Below, piece after piece: positions 52,457-59,965 of a stretch of DNA of 64,000 bases. Origin of the DNA: Streptomyces olivoverticillatus (GTDB lineage Bacteria > Actinomycetota > Actinomycetes > Streptomycetales > Streptomycetaceae); the NCBI RefSeq assembly GCF_014203555.1, contig NZ_JACHJH010000007.1, positions 62,001-126,000 on the forward strand, given 5' to 3'. A program made the position numbers and the translations under genes. Below the pieces are notes generated by a model, which was given only the letters and a program-made list of their open reading frames with translations, made no database searches and was not told where the DNA came from. Numbering within the stretch: the first letter of the stretch is position 1; every line of letters starts with the position of its first letter.

Positions 52457-53662
52457 ATGGGGCGCCTGGCGCAGACCGACGGGTTGACGGATGTCCAGCG
52501 GGAAATCCTGGCGACCGTCCGTGAATTCGTCGACAAGGAAATCATCCCGGTCGCGACCGAGCTGGAGCACCGGGACGAGTACCCGACCCGCATAGTCGAG
52601 GGCCTCAAGGAACTCGGACTGTTCGGCCTGATGATCCCCGAGGAGTACGGGGGCCTGGGTGAGTCCCTTCTCACATACGCGCTGTGCGTGGAGGAGATCG
52701 CCCGCGGCTGGATGAGTGTGTCGGGAATCATCAACACGCACTTCATCGTCGCCTACATGCTCAAGCAGCACGGCACGCAGGAGCAGCGCGAGCACTTCCT
52801 GCCGAGGATGGCGACGGGCGAGGTCCGCGGCGCCTTCTCGATGTCGGAGCCGGGGCTGGGCTCCGATGTGTCGGCGATCACGTCGAAGGGCGTGCGCGAG
52901 GGCGATGAGTACGTCCTGAACGGCCAGAAGATGTGGCTGACCAACGGCGGCTCGTCGACGCTGGTGGCCGTGTTGTGCCGGACGGACGAAGGCCACCCCG
53001 AGGGCACCGCCCCGCACAAGTCCATGACGACCTTCCTCATTGAGAAGGAGCCCGGATTCGGGCAGGTCAAGCCGGGTCTGACCATTCCCGGCAAGATCGA
53101 GAAAATGGGCTACAAGGGCGTCGACACCACCGAATTGATCATGGATGGCCTGCGCGTTCCGGCCGATCGGGTGCTCGGCGGGACCACCGGCCGGGGTTTT
53201 TACCAAATGATGGACGGCGTCGAGGTCGGCCGGGTGAATGTCGCCGCCCGTGGTTGCGGCGTCGCCCAGCGTGCGTTCGAACTGGGTGTCTCCTATGCGC
53301 AGCAGCGCCACACCTTCGGAAAAGCCATCGCTCAACATCAGGCCATTCAGTTCAAGCTGGCCGAAATGGGGACAAAGGTCGAAGCGGCCCATGCGATGAT
53401 GGTGAATGCTGCACGGAAGAAGGACTCGGGTCAGCGCAACGACCTCGAGGCCGGAATGGCCAAGTACCTGGCCTCCGAGTACTGCAAGGAGGTCGTCGAG
53501 GATGCTTTCCGCATCCACGGCGGCTACGGCTTCTCCAAGGAGTACGAGATCGAGCGTCTCTACCGGGAGGCCCCGATGCTGCTCATCGGTGAAGGTACGG
53601 CCGAGATCCAGAAAATGATCATTGGGCGCCGGCTACTCGAGGAGTACCGAATCCAGGGATAA
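52457..53662 (+). CDS. mcd: Acyl-CoA dehydrogenase, probable methylsuccinyl-CoA dehydrogenase
   Basis: A 401-residue flavoprotein of the acyl-CoA dehydrogenase family. Typical landmarks: FGLMIPEEYGGLGESLLTYA, AFSMSEPGLGSDVSAITSKG, the FAD-contacting QRHTFGKAIAQHQAIQFKLA, RIHGGYGFSKEYEIERLYRE, and LIGEGTAEIQKMIIGRR with the catalytic Glu position of GEGTAEIQ. From its operon position it should oxidise (2S)-methylsuccinyl-CoA to mesaconyl-CoA. It lacks the about 150-residue N-terminal extension I recall for the Rhodobacter enzyme. ATG 52457 lies just behind the mch stop with GGAGA. Codon use from about 53080 on looks slightly less GC-biased than upstream genes. Confidence 0.85.
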   Translation: MGRLAQTDGLTDVQREILATVREFVDKEIIPVATELEHRDEYPTRIVEGLKELGLFGLMIPEEYGGLGESLLTYALCVEEIARGWMSVSGIINTHFIVAYMLKQHGTQEQREHFLPRMATGEVRGAFSMSEPGLGSDVSAITSKGVREGDEYVLNGQKMWLTNGGSSTLVAVLCRTDEGHPEGTAPHKSMTTFLIEKEPGFGQVKPGLTIPGKIEKMGYKGVDTTELIMDGLRVPADRVLGGTTGRGFYQMMDGVEVGRVNVAARGCGVAQRAFELGVSYAQQRHTFGKAIAQHQAIQFKLAEMGTKVEAAHAMMVNAARKKDSGQRNDLEAGMAKYLASEYCKEVVEDAFRIHGGYGFSKEYEIERLYREAPMLLIGEGTAEIQKMIIGRRLLEEYRIQG

Positions 53663-53842
53663 TTGCCCGATTTAGGGAGATATGGCGGTCATAGAGCAGA
53701 GAAGAAGATCACACCCTGTCATCGGAGTTCGGCCACGGACTGGCTCTGGCGCTTAGCCAGTTGCCCGTCGCAACCGATACCATCCCCCGAAAGCCGCCGT
53801 CCCCCAATCGTTACGCGGCACCCTCCGCTACGAAGGTCACCC

Positions 53843-54499
53843 ATGCCCCACAGCTCTTCCTCTGCACCACGCGACAGCCTCGTTGGCGTACGCCTCGCGC
53901 GCGGAGCATCGCCGTGGCTCCTCCCGACCGTCGCCACTGCAGCGGTCAGCCTCACCCAGGCCCGACGCTCCGGCCGCTGGGCGGCGCTGGCCGTGCCCGC
54001 CACCGCGCTCGCGGCGGGCATGCTGTGGTTCTTCCGCGACCCCGATCGCGAGATCGCCCAGGGCCGCGTCATCTCCCCGGCCGACGGTGTGGTGCAGAGC
54101 ATCATGCCCTGGAAGGACGGACGCACCCGCGTCGCGATCTTCATGAGCCCGCTCAATGTCCACGTCAACCGCGCGCCGCTGGCCGGCACCGTGACGTCGG
54201 TCGAGCACATCCCGGGCGGGTTCGTTCCGGCCTTCAACAAGGAGAGCGAGAACAACGAGCGCGTCGTCTGGCACTTCGACACCGAGCTCGGCGACATCGA
54301 GATGGTGCAGATCGCCGGTGCCGTGGCCCGGCGCATCGTGCCGTACGTGCCGCAGGGCACCAAGGTGGAGCAGGGCGAGCGCATCGGTCTGATCCGCTTC
54401 GGCTCGCGGGTCGACATCTACCTCCCGGAGGGTGTCGAGATCGCGGTCGAGGTCGGCCAGGCCACCACGGCAGGGGTGACACGTCTTGACCGTGATTGA
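53843..54499 (+). CDS. psd: Phosphatidylserine decarboxylase
   Basis: A 218-residue membrane-associated pyruvoyl enzyme that makes phosphatidylethanolamine. A hydrophobic N-terminal anchor (WLLPTVATAAVSLTQ, WAALAVPATALAAGMLWFF) is followed by FRDPDREIAQGRVISPADGV, RVAIFMSPLNVHVNRAP, GGFVPAFNKESENNERVVWH and the self-cleavage region LIRFGSRVDIYLP, where GS replaces the bacterial LGST, as in short (type II) members. ATG 53843 is used; the longer upstream frame is non-coding in look. It overlaps pssA by 14 bp, which follows. A 180-bp gap separates it from mcd. Confidence 0.93.
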   Translation: MPHSSSSAPRDSLVGVRLARGASPWLLPTVATAAVSLTQARRSGRWAALAVPATALAAGMLWFFRDPDREIAQGRVISPADGVVQSIMPWKDGRTRVAIFMSPLNVHVNRAPLAGTVTSVEHIPGGFVPAFNKESENNERVVWHFDTELGDIEMVQIAGAVARRIVPYVPQGTKVEQGERIGLIRFGSRVDIYLPEGVEIAVEVGQATTAGVTRLDRD

Positions 54500-55337
54500 T
54501 CCGGACACACAGGCCGCCTGGGTCCCGGAAGCGGAGGCCGACGACGCGGACGACATGCCGCTGTCCACGCGGCTGTCAATAGCGGACACCCTCACCCTGG
54601 GCAACGCGATCTGCGGCTTCATGGCGGTGTACTTCACCACCACCGGCGTCCTCATCCCGCACCTGACGGGCAACGAGGACGGCGGCATGGCCCGGCACAG
54701 CGCGGCCTCGGCCGTGATACTGATGCTGCTCGCATCCGTGTTCGACCTCTTCGACGGGCTCGTGGCGCGCAAGCTGCGCAGCTCGGCGATGGGCGCGGAG
54801 CTGGACAACCTCTCGGACCTGATCAGCTTCGGCCTGGCGCCGGCGTACTTCGTGGTCGTCTGGGGCATGGTTGCCGACGACGCCCACCAGAAGGTCTCGG
54901 CCGTGGCCGCGGTCGTGGTGCTGCTGGCCGTGGTGCTGCGCCTGGCGCGCTTCTCGTGCGTACCGATGCGGGACGGCATCTTCCAGGGCATGCCGAGCCC
55001 CTTCGGGGCGCTCACGGTGGTCTCCATCGTGCTGCTGGAGCTCCCCTTCGTGCCGACGCTGCTCGCGATCGTGGGCGTGGCGTGGCTGATGGTGAGCCGG
55101 GTCGAGTACCCCAAGCCGCGGGGCCGCCTCGCGGTGGCGATGCTCAGCTGGATCGTGCTCAGCATGGGCCTGCTGGCCGCGTGGGCGTTCGACGCGCCGG
55201 GCGGCGAGCTGCTCCTGCAGACGGGCTGCGCCCTGCAGGTCGTCCTGGGCGCGGTGATCCCGCTCTTCGCAACGGCACGGCGGGTCAACACCTTCCGCGA
55301 CAACCGCCGCGAGGCACGGGCAGCGCAGCTCCCGTAA
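54486..55337 (+). CDS. pssA: CDP-diacylglycerol-serine O-phosphatidyltransferase
   Basis: A 283-residue integral membrane enzyme that makes phosphatidylserine from CDP-diacylglycerol and serine. The CDP-alcohol phosphatidyltransferase signature DG-(x)2-AR-(x)8-G-(x)3-D-(x)3-D is exact: DGLVARKLRSSAMGAELDNL followed by SD. About seven hydrophobic segments follow. Translation begins at TTG 54486, inside the psd 3' end (14-bp overlap), with GGGGTGA upstream; a GTG two codons later is an alternative. With psd it forms the phosphatidylethanolamine pathway. A strong terminator follows. Confidence 0.94.
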   Translation: MTVIDPDTQAAWVPEAEADDADDMPLSTRLSIADTLTLGNAICGFMAVYFTTTGVLIPHLTGNEDGGMARHSAASAVILMLLASVFDLFDGLVARKLRSSAMGAELDNLSDLISFGLAPAYFVVVWGMVADDAHQKVSAVAAVVVLLAVVLRLARFSCVPMRDGIFQGMPSPFGALTVVSIVLLELPFVPTLLAIVGVAWLMVSRVEYPKPRGRLAVAMLSWIVLSMGLLAAWAFDAPGGELLLQTGCALQVVLGAVIPLFATARRVNTFRDNRREARAAQLP

Positions 55338-55350
55338 CGCAGACCACGAG

Positions 55351-55381
55351 GGGCCCCGAACGCTTTCGTTCGGGGCCCTTT
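55351..55381 (+). terminator. Strong intrinsic terminator after pssA
   Basis: A perfect 12-bp stem (GGGCCCCGAACG / CGTTCGGGGCCC) with CTTT loop is followed by TTT, 13 bp after the pssA stop. It may also stop convergent transcription of the glycerate kinase gene. Confidence 0.88.
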
Positions 55382-55437
55382 GCATGCCCGCCCTGCGTTG
55401 CCGGGTAACGGGTGGGCGGGTGGGAAAGGCTCTGACG

Positions 55438-56568
55438 TCAGCCCAAGACGTCCCGCGCGATCAATTCGGCAGTCCGCTCCAGCAAGGGCCCGGCATGGGC
55501 CATACACCGCTCCGGATCGGGTTCCAGCTCGGCAAGCGCGTACGCCCGCGAGATGCCCACACGCGCCAGCGCCGAAGGCGCAAGCGTCAGCCGACCGCAG
55601 ACGGCAACCGTGAGCACCCCGTACGCGCCAGCGACCCGCGCCACCCCCACCGGCGCCTTGCCGTGCAGGCTCTGCGCGTCCAGCGACCCCTCGCCCGTGA
55701 TCACCAGCCGGCAGCCCCGCACCGCCTCGGCAAAGCCGAGCACGTCGAGGATGACCTCGATGCCCGGCCGGAACGCCGCGCCGAGCCCGGCGAGCGCGCC
55801 GAACCCGACTCCGCCCGCCGCCCCGGCCCCCGGCGCGGCCGCCAGGTCCGTACGGTCCAGCACGCGCGCGTAGCGGGCGAGGGCCGCGTCCAGGAGGGCC
55901 ACGTCCGCCGCGCCGGCGCCCTTCTGCGGCCCGTAGACCGCGGCCGCGCCGCGCGGCCCCGTGAGCGGATTGTCGACATCGCTCGCGAGCACGACCCGCG
56001 TCGCGGCGATCCGCGGATCGAGCCCGGAGAGGTCGGCGGAGTCCACCTCGGCCAGGCCCCCGCCGCCGGGCCCCACGGGCCGCCCGCGCCCGTCCAGGAA
56101 CCGCGCCCCGAGGGCGCCGAGCATGCCCGCCCCGCCGTCCGTGGTGGCGCTGCCGCCCACGCCCAGCACGATCGTCCGCGCCCCGGCGTCCAGCGCGGCG
56201 CGGACGAGCTCGCCCGTGCCGTACGTGGTGGCCGTCAGGGGCGCTCGTACGCCCTGGGGCAGCCGTCGGAGCCCGGACGCCTCCGCCATCTCCACGACGG
56301 CGGTGCGCTTGCCGCGCTCCAGCGCGAAGGCGGCGGCGACGGGCTCCCCCACCGGCCCGGCGACCCGCACCTCGCACCGCTCGTAGCCCGCCGCCACCGC
56401 CGCGTCGACGGTCCCGTCGCCCCCGTCCGCGACGGGCAGCGAGACGGCCTCGACTTCCGGTACGACCCGCCGCAGCCCGGCGGCGACATGCTCGGCGACC
56501 TCGACGGCCGTCAACGACCCCTTGAACTTGTCCGCGGCGATCAGCACGCGCGTAGCTTCTGCCACCAT
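55438..56568 (-). CDS. Glycerate kinase (GlxK/GarK type)
   Basis: A 376-residue cytosolic kinase that phosphorylates D-glycerate, usually to 2-phosphoglycerate in this class. It opens VLIAADKFKGSLTAVEVAEH, the family N-terminus, and has VSLPVADGGDGTVDA and the signature GVGGSATTDGGAGMLGALGA, plus LVITGEGSLDAQSLHGKAP. All fit the type 2 glycerate kinase. The ATG at 56568 is the normal start. It may take glycerate derived from glyoxylate, a product of the EMC cluster just upstream, but it is on the opposite strand and separately controlled. It is divergent from the BCCT gene. Confidence 0.93.
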   Translation of the reverse strand: MVAEATRVLIAADKFKGSLTAVEVAEHVAAGLRRVVPEVEAVSLPVADGGDGTVDAAVAAGYERCEVRVAGPVGEPVAAAFALERGKRTAVVEMAEASGLRRLPQGVRAPLTATTYGTGELVRAALDAGARTIVLGVGGSATTDGGAGMLGALGARFLDGRGRPVGPGGGGLAEVDSADLSGLDPRIAATRVVLASDVDNPLTGPRGAAAVYGPQKGAGAADVALLDAALARYARVLDRTDLAAAPGAGAAGGVGFGALAGLGAAFRPGIEVILDVLGFAEAVRGCRLVITGEGSLDAQSLHGKAPVGVARVAGAYGVLTVAVCGRLTLAPSALARVGISRAYALAELEPDPERCMAHAGPLLERTAELIARDVLG

Positions 56569-56690
56569 GCATCCCCTTGCCTCTGCCGTCGCGCCGCGGC
56601 GACCCTACCCGGGGACTGTGCGGCTGCCCATGCCTCCGGGCGGCGTGCCAGCCCGAACAATCACGCCCTTCCCGGCCATAGTGGGGCGTC

Positions 56691-58400
56691 ATGAGCACCG
56701 AGAGGCCCGAGAGCGCCGAGCGTCGTCCCGCATACGCGCCGGACGAGCCCCCGGACCTGCCCCTGGTCGTCATCGGCTGCGCCGCCGTGCTGGCCGTGGT
56801 CGCCTGGGCGGCGCTGGGCAAGCACTCCTTCGATCAGGTGTCGACGGCGGCCCTGAGCTGGGTGCTGTCGAACTTCGCGTGGCTGTTCGTCATCGCCGCC
56901 GATGTGTTCCTCGTGCTGTGCGTGGTCATCGCGGTCAGCAGGTTCGGCCGGATCCGGCTCGGCGCCGACGACGACCAGCCGGAGTTCGGCAACCTCGCCT
57001 GGATCGCGATGATGTTCAGCGCGGGCATGGGCATCGGCCTGATGTTCTACGGGGTCGGGGAGCCGCTCCAGCACTTCGTGGACCCGCCGCCGGGCAGCGG
57101 GGTGACCGCGGGCTCCCCCGCGGCGGCCCGCACCGCCCTCGAGTACTCCTTCTTCCACTGGACCCTGCACCCCTGGGCGATCTACGGCATGGCGGGGCTG
57201 GCGCTCGCCTACGCCGGTTTCCGCAAGGGCCGCGGCAACCGGCTCAGCTCGGCGTTCGTCCCCCTGCTCGGCGAGGAGCGGGCGGCCGGCTGGCCGGGGC
57301 GCTGCATCGACCTCCTCGCCGTCTTCGCCACGGTCTTCGGCACGGCGACCAGCCTGGGCCTGGGCGCCCTGCAGGTGTCCAAGGGACTGAACATCACGAC
57401 GGGCGTGCGGGACACCACGACCCTGGAGCTGACCGTCATCTGCTCGCTGTCGGCCGCCTTCGTGCTCTCCGCCTTCTCCGGGCTGCACAAGGGCGTCAAG
57501 TGGCTGAGCACGCTCAACATCGTGCTCGCCGCCTGTCTGATGCTGTTCGTCTTCCTGCTCGGCCCGACGGTCTTCGTCCTCAACACCATCCCGGCGGCCG
57601 CGGGCGGCTACCTCCACGACCTGCTGACGCTCGCGACGCGCACCGGCGCCTTCACGGACTCCACGTGGCTGGGCGCCTGGACCATCTTCTACTGGGCGTG
57701 GTGGCTGTCCTGGGCCCCCTTCGTCGGCACGTTCATCGCCCGGATCTCCCACGGCCGGACGATCCGCGAGTTCCTCATCGGCGTCCTGCTGGTGCCCAGC
57801 GGAGCCACGGTGGTGTGGTTCTGCGTGATGGGCGGCAGCGCGCTGCGGCTGGACATGACCGGCGCGGCCGACATGGCGGGCACCGTCAAGGAGGGCGCTG
57901 AGGCGTCCCTGTTCGCCCTGCTGGACACCCTGCCGCTGGCCACGCTCAGCTCGTGGATCGCGATGGCGCTGGTGATGACGTACTTCATCACCAGCGCCGA
58001 CTCCGCGTCCCTGGTCATGGGCTCGCTCTCCAGCCGTGGCGCCCTGCATCCCCGCACCTGGCTGGTGGTGCTCTGGGGCGTGCTGATGGCCGCGGTCGCG
58101 GCCGTGCTGCTGGTGGCCGGGGGGCTGAAGTCGCTGCAGTCGGCGACGATCCTGGTGGCGCTGCCGTTCGTGCTGGTGATGCTCGCGCTGTGCTGGTCGC
58201 TGCTCACCGAGCTGCGCACGGACCCCGGTGCGGGCCCGGCGCGCCACCACGGGATGCACGGGCTGGGGGACGCGCTGCGCACGATGGTCGGCGAGGCGGT
58301 CACCGAGCAGGGCCCGGTCCGGCATCCGCGGCTGCGCCGGGTGGCCGAGAGCGCGCGCGGCCGCGGCAAGGACGACGGCAGGGGTGAGGGCCGGGGTTAG
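56691..58400 (+). CDS. BCCT family (betaine/choline/carnitine) transporter
   Basis: A 569-residue membrane protein. The tryptophan-rich BCCT signature lies in IFYWAWWLSWAPFVGTFIAR and ISHGRTIREF. GMGIGLMFYGVGEPLQHF gives the glycine-rich unwound TM1' region; its GMGIG is the form associated with sodium-coupled betaine carriers. About twelve helices, a short acidic/proline N-terminal tail and a polar C-terminal tail are seen. It probably imports glycine betaine or a related osmolyte or methylamine. ATG 56691. It is convergent with the SDR gene (7-bp gap). Confidence 0.93.
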   Translation: MSTERPESAERRPAYAPDEPPDLPLVVIGCAAVLAVVAWAALGKHSFDQVSTAALSWVLSNFAWLFVIAADVFLVLCVVIAVSRFGRIRLGADDDQPEFGNLAWIAMMFSAGMGIGLMFYGVGEPLQHFVDPPPGSGVTAGSPAAARTALEYSFFHWTLHPWAIYGMAGLALAYAGFRKGRGNRLSSAFVPLLGEERAAGWPGRCIDLLAVFATVFGTATSLGLGALQVSKGLNITTGVRDTTTLELTVICSLSAAFVLSAFSGLHKGVKWLSTLNIVLAACLMLFVFLLGPTVFVLNTIPAAAGGYLHDLLTLATRTGAFTDSTWLGAWTIFYWAWWLSWAPFVGTFIARISHGRTIREFLIGVLLVPSGATVVWFCVMGGSALRLDMTGAADMAGTVKEGAEASLFALLDTLPLATLSSWIAMALVMTYFITSADSASLVMGSLSSRGALHPRTWLVVLWGVLMAAVAAVLLVAGGLKSLQSATILVALPFVLVMLALCWSLLTELRTDPGAGPARHHGMHGLGDALRTMVGEAVTEQGPVRHPRLRRVAESARGRGKDDGRGEGRG

Positions 58401-58407
58401 GCCGTGG

Positions 58408-59190
58408 CTAGACCGTCTTGACCGCGCCGCCGTCGATGCGCAGTTCGGCGCCGGTGATGCTGCGGGCGTGGTCCGACAGGAGGAAGGCCACCAGGGCCGC
58501 GACCTCGGCGGGTTCGGTCATCCGGCCGGTGGTCATGCCGATGGCCTGGGGCACTTGGGCCAGGAAGGTCGGCAGGTCCACGCCCGAGGCCTCGGCCAGA
58601 TGGGCGCCGAAGCCGTCCTCCGCCTCCCACACGGCGGTGCGCACCGGTCCGGGCGCCACCGTGTTGACGCGCACGCCGCGCGGCCCGAACTCCTCGGCGA
58701 GCGCCTTGCCGAGGGCGGTCAGCGCCGCCTTGGCCACGGTGTAGTCGACCGGCCCGGAGCTCGGTACCCGCGCCCCCATGGAGGAGATGTTGACGATGGA
58801 TCCGCCCGTCTCCAGCAGGTCCGGGAGGGCCGCGCGGGTGATGCGCACAGCGCTGTAGAGGTTGATGTCGATCGAGGCCTGCCAGACGGCGTCGTCCGTG
58901 CCGAGGAAGCCTTCGGAGGCGAAGGTGTCGCCGAGGCCGACGCCGTTGACCAGCAGGTCGATGCGGCCGAGGGCGGCGCGGGCGCGCTCGACGGCGTGGG
59001 CCGTGCCCTCGGCGGTGGCGAGGTCGGCCGAGACGGTCACCGCGCCGCTCGCCGTCAGCTCGTCGGTGATCGTACGGGCGACGCCGACGGTGCGGACGCC
59101 CTCGGCGGCGAGCCGGCGGACGACGGCGAGCCCGATGCCGCGGCTCGCGCCGGTGACGAGTGCGGTCTTGCCTGCGAGGTGGAGATCCAT
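58408..59190 (-). CDS. Short-chain dehydrogenase/reductase (TetR-SDR cassette 2)
   Basis: A 260-residue classical SDR. TGASRGIG lies at residues 13-20, then VNGVG, NISSMGARVPSSGPVDYTVA with catalytic Ser, and Tyr/Lys in YTVAKAAL, then APGPVRTAVWE. ATG 59190. The gene lies behind a TetR gene, separated by a 15-bp-stem hairpin, and carries upstream an operator-like palindrome (TACCTTCAGGTA) related to that in front of the tetR gene. So it is probably expressed from its own TetR-controlled promoter. Substrate unknown. Confidence 0.9.
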   Translation of the reverse strand: MDLHLAGKTALVTGASRGIGLAVVRRLAAEGVRTVGVARTITDELTASGAVTVSADLATAEGTAHAVERARAALGRIDLLVNGVGLGDTFASEGFLGTDDAVWQASIDINLYSAVRITRAALPDLLETGGSIVNISSMGARVPSSGPVDYTVAKAALTALGKALAEEFGPRGVRVNTVAPGPVRTAVWEAEDGFGAHLAEASGVDLPTFLAQVPQAIGMTTGRMTEPAEVAALVAFLLSDHARSITGAELRIDGGAVKTV

Positions 59191-59207
59191 GGCGTATTCC
59201 CTCTTTC

Positions 59208-59224
59208 TTTACCTTCAGGTACAG
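59208..59224. promoter_or_regulatory. Candidate TetR operator upstream of SDR 2
   Basis: TTTACCTTCAGGTACAG contains the inverted repeat TACCT-TC-AGGTA, 18-34 bp upstream of the SDR start. It aligns with TTGACCTGGAGGTCAAG upstream of the tetR gene (59884-59900) as TT(T/G)ACCTNNAGGT(A/C)(C/A)AG. Recurrence in front of both genes supports it as the binding site of the adjacent TetR. Confidence 0.65.
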
Positions 59225-59240
59225 AACAAGTGCATGGGGA

Positions 59241-59276
59241 GGCCCGGCCCGCCGCGGAGGGGCGGCGGGCCGGGCC
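59241..59276 (-). terminator. Very strong hairpin between tetR and SDR genes
   Basis: A perfect 15-bp GC-rich stem (59241-59255 with 59262-59276, 6-nt loop) lies 8 bp after the tetR stop and 50 bp before the SDR start, both on the minus strand. There is no T tract. It should end or attenuate the tetR transcript, so that the SDR gene depends on its own promoter. Confidence 0.6.
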
Positions 59277-59283
59277 GGGGGCG

Positions 59284-59862
59284 TCAGAGCACGGACAGTG
59301 CCGCGTTCACCACACGGTTGAGCTGGTCGGGGCCGTCGGCGGTCTTGGCCATGACCCGCATGCCGATGACGGTCGCGAGCAGCATGCTCGCCATCGCACG
59401 GGCGTCGCGCGAGGCGTCGATCTCGCCCGCGCGCTGCCCCGCCTCCAGGGCGGCCCGGAGGGCGCCCTCGGTGCGCGCGAACATCGCCCGGACGAGCTCG
59501 GTGGACCTCGCGTCCACACCGGCCAGCTCGGTGGCGGTGTTCACGGCGAAGCAGCCCTTGCGCACGGGGTCGTCGAGGTCCATCTCGACCAGCGCCTCCA
59601 GCGCCGCCCGAAGCCGCGGCAGCACGGGACCCGGCCGGCCGAGCAGCTCGACCAGTGCGTAGGCCTGGGTGTCCCGGTAGCGCTCCAGCGCCCGCTCGAA
59701 CAGCGCGTGCTTGCTGCCGAAGGCGTGGTAGAGACTGCCCTTGCCGATGCCGATCTCGTCGACGAGGTCCTGGGGGGTGGTCGCGGCGTACCCCTTGCGC
59801 CAGAAGACACCCATCGCCTGGTCGACGGCGACCTCCGGGTCGAACTGCTTCGGTCTGCCCAT
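59284..59862 (-). CDS. TetR/AcrR family regulator (TetR-SDR cassette 2)
   Basis: A 192-residue TetR protein. HTH: FDPEVAVDQAMGVFWRKGYA, then TTPQDLVDEIGIGKGSLYHAFGSK (recognition helix at the end), and a C-terminal domain with KGCFAVNTATELAG, the same block as in the TetR at 21260 (RGCFVTNTAVELA). The two proteins are clearly paralogous. It starts with MGRPKQ at ATG 59862. A perfect palindrome (TTGACCT-GG-AGGTCAA) is centred about 30 bp upstream of the start and a related one lies before the SDR gene. It is divergent from the MerR-peroxiredoxin gene, which may share the control region. Confidence 0.9.
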   Translation of the reverse strand: MGRPKQFDPEVAVDQAMGVFWRKGYAATTPQDLVDEIGIGKGSLYHAFGSKHALFERALERYRDTQAYALVELLGRPGPVLPRLRAALEALVEMDLDDPVRKGCFAVNTATELAGVDARSTELVRAMFARTEGALRAALEAGQRAGEIDASRDARAMASMLLATVIGMRVMAKTADGPDQLNRVVNAALSVL

Positions 59863-59883
59863 ATGGAAGATCGTAGGGTGTTT

Positions 59884-59899
59884 TTGACCTGGAGGTCAA
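59884..59899. promoter_or_regulatory. Palindromic TetR operator in the tetR-merR divergent region
   Basis: TTGACCT-GG-AGGTCAA is a perfect inverted repeat with 7-bp arms, 22-37 bp upstream of the tetR start and about 67 bp upstream of the MerR-peroxiredoxin start. Next to it TTGACC recurs twice in tandem (59907-59918) with an ACCC...GGGT dyad toward TTTAGC, possibly the MerR promoter element. Confidence 0.7.
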
Positions 59900-59965
59900 G
59901 AACTGGTTGACCTTGACCCCGGGGGCAGGGTTTAGCGTCCGGTGACAGCAGACGGAGGTGGGCGG

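Noticed and set aside
59907..59938. Canonical 19-bp-spaced MerR promoter before the MerR-peroxiredoxin gene
   Set aside because: TTGACC copies and an ACCC...GGGT dyad are present, but no pair of -35/-10 elements with convincing sequence and 19-bp spacing could be fixed by eye.
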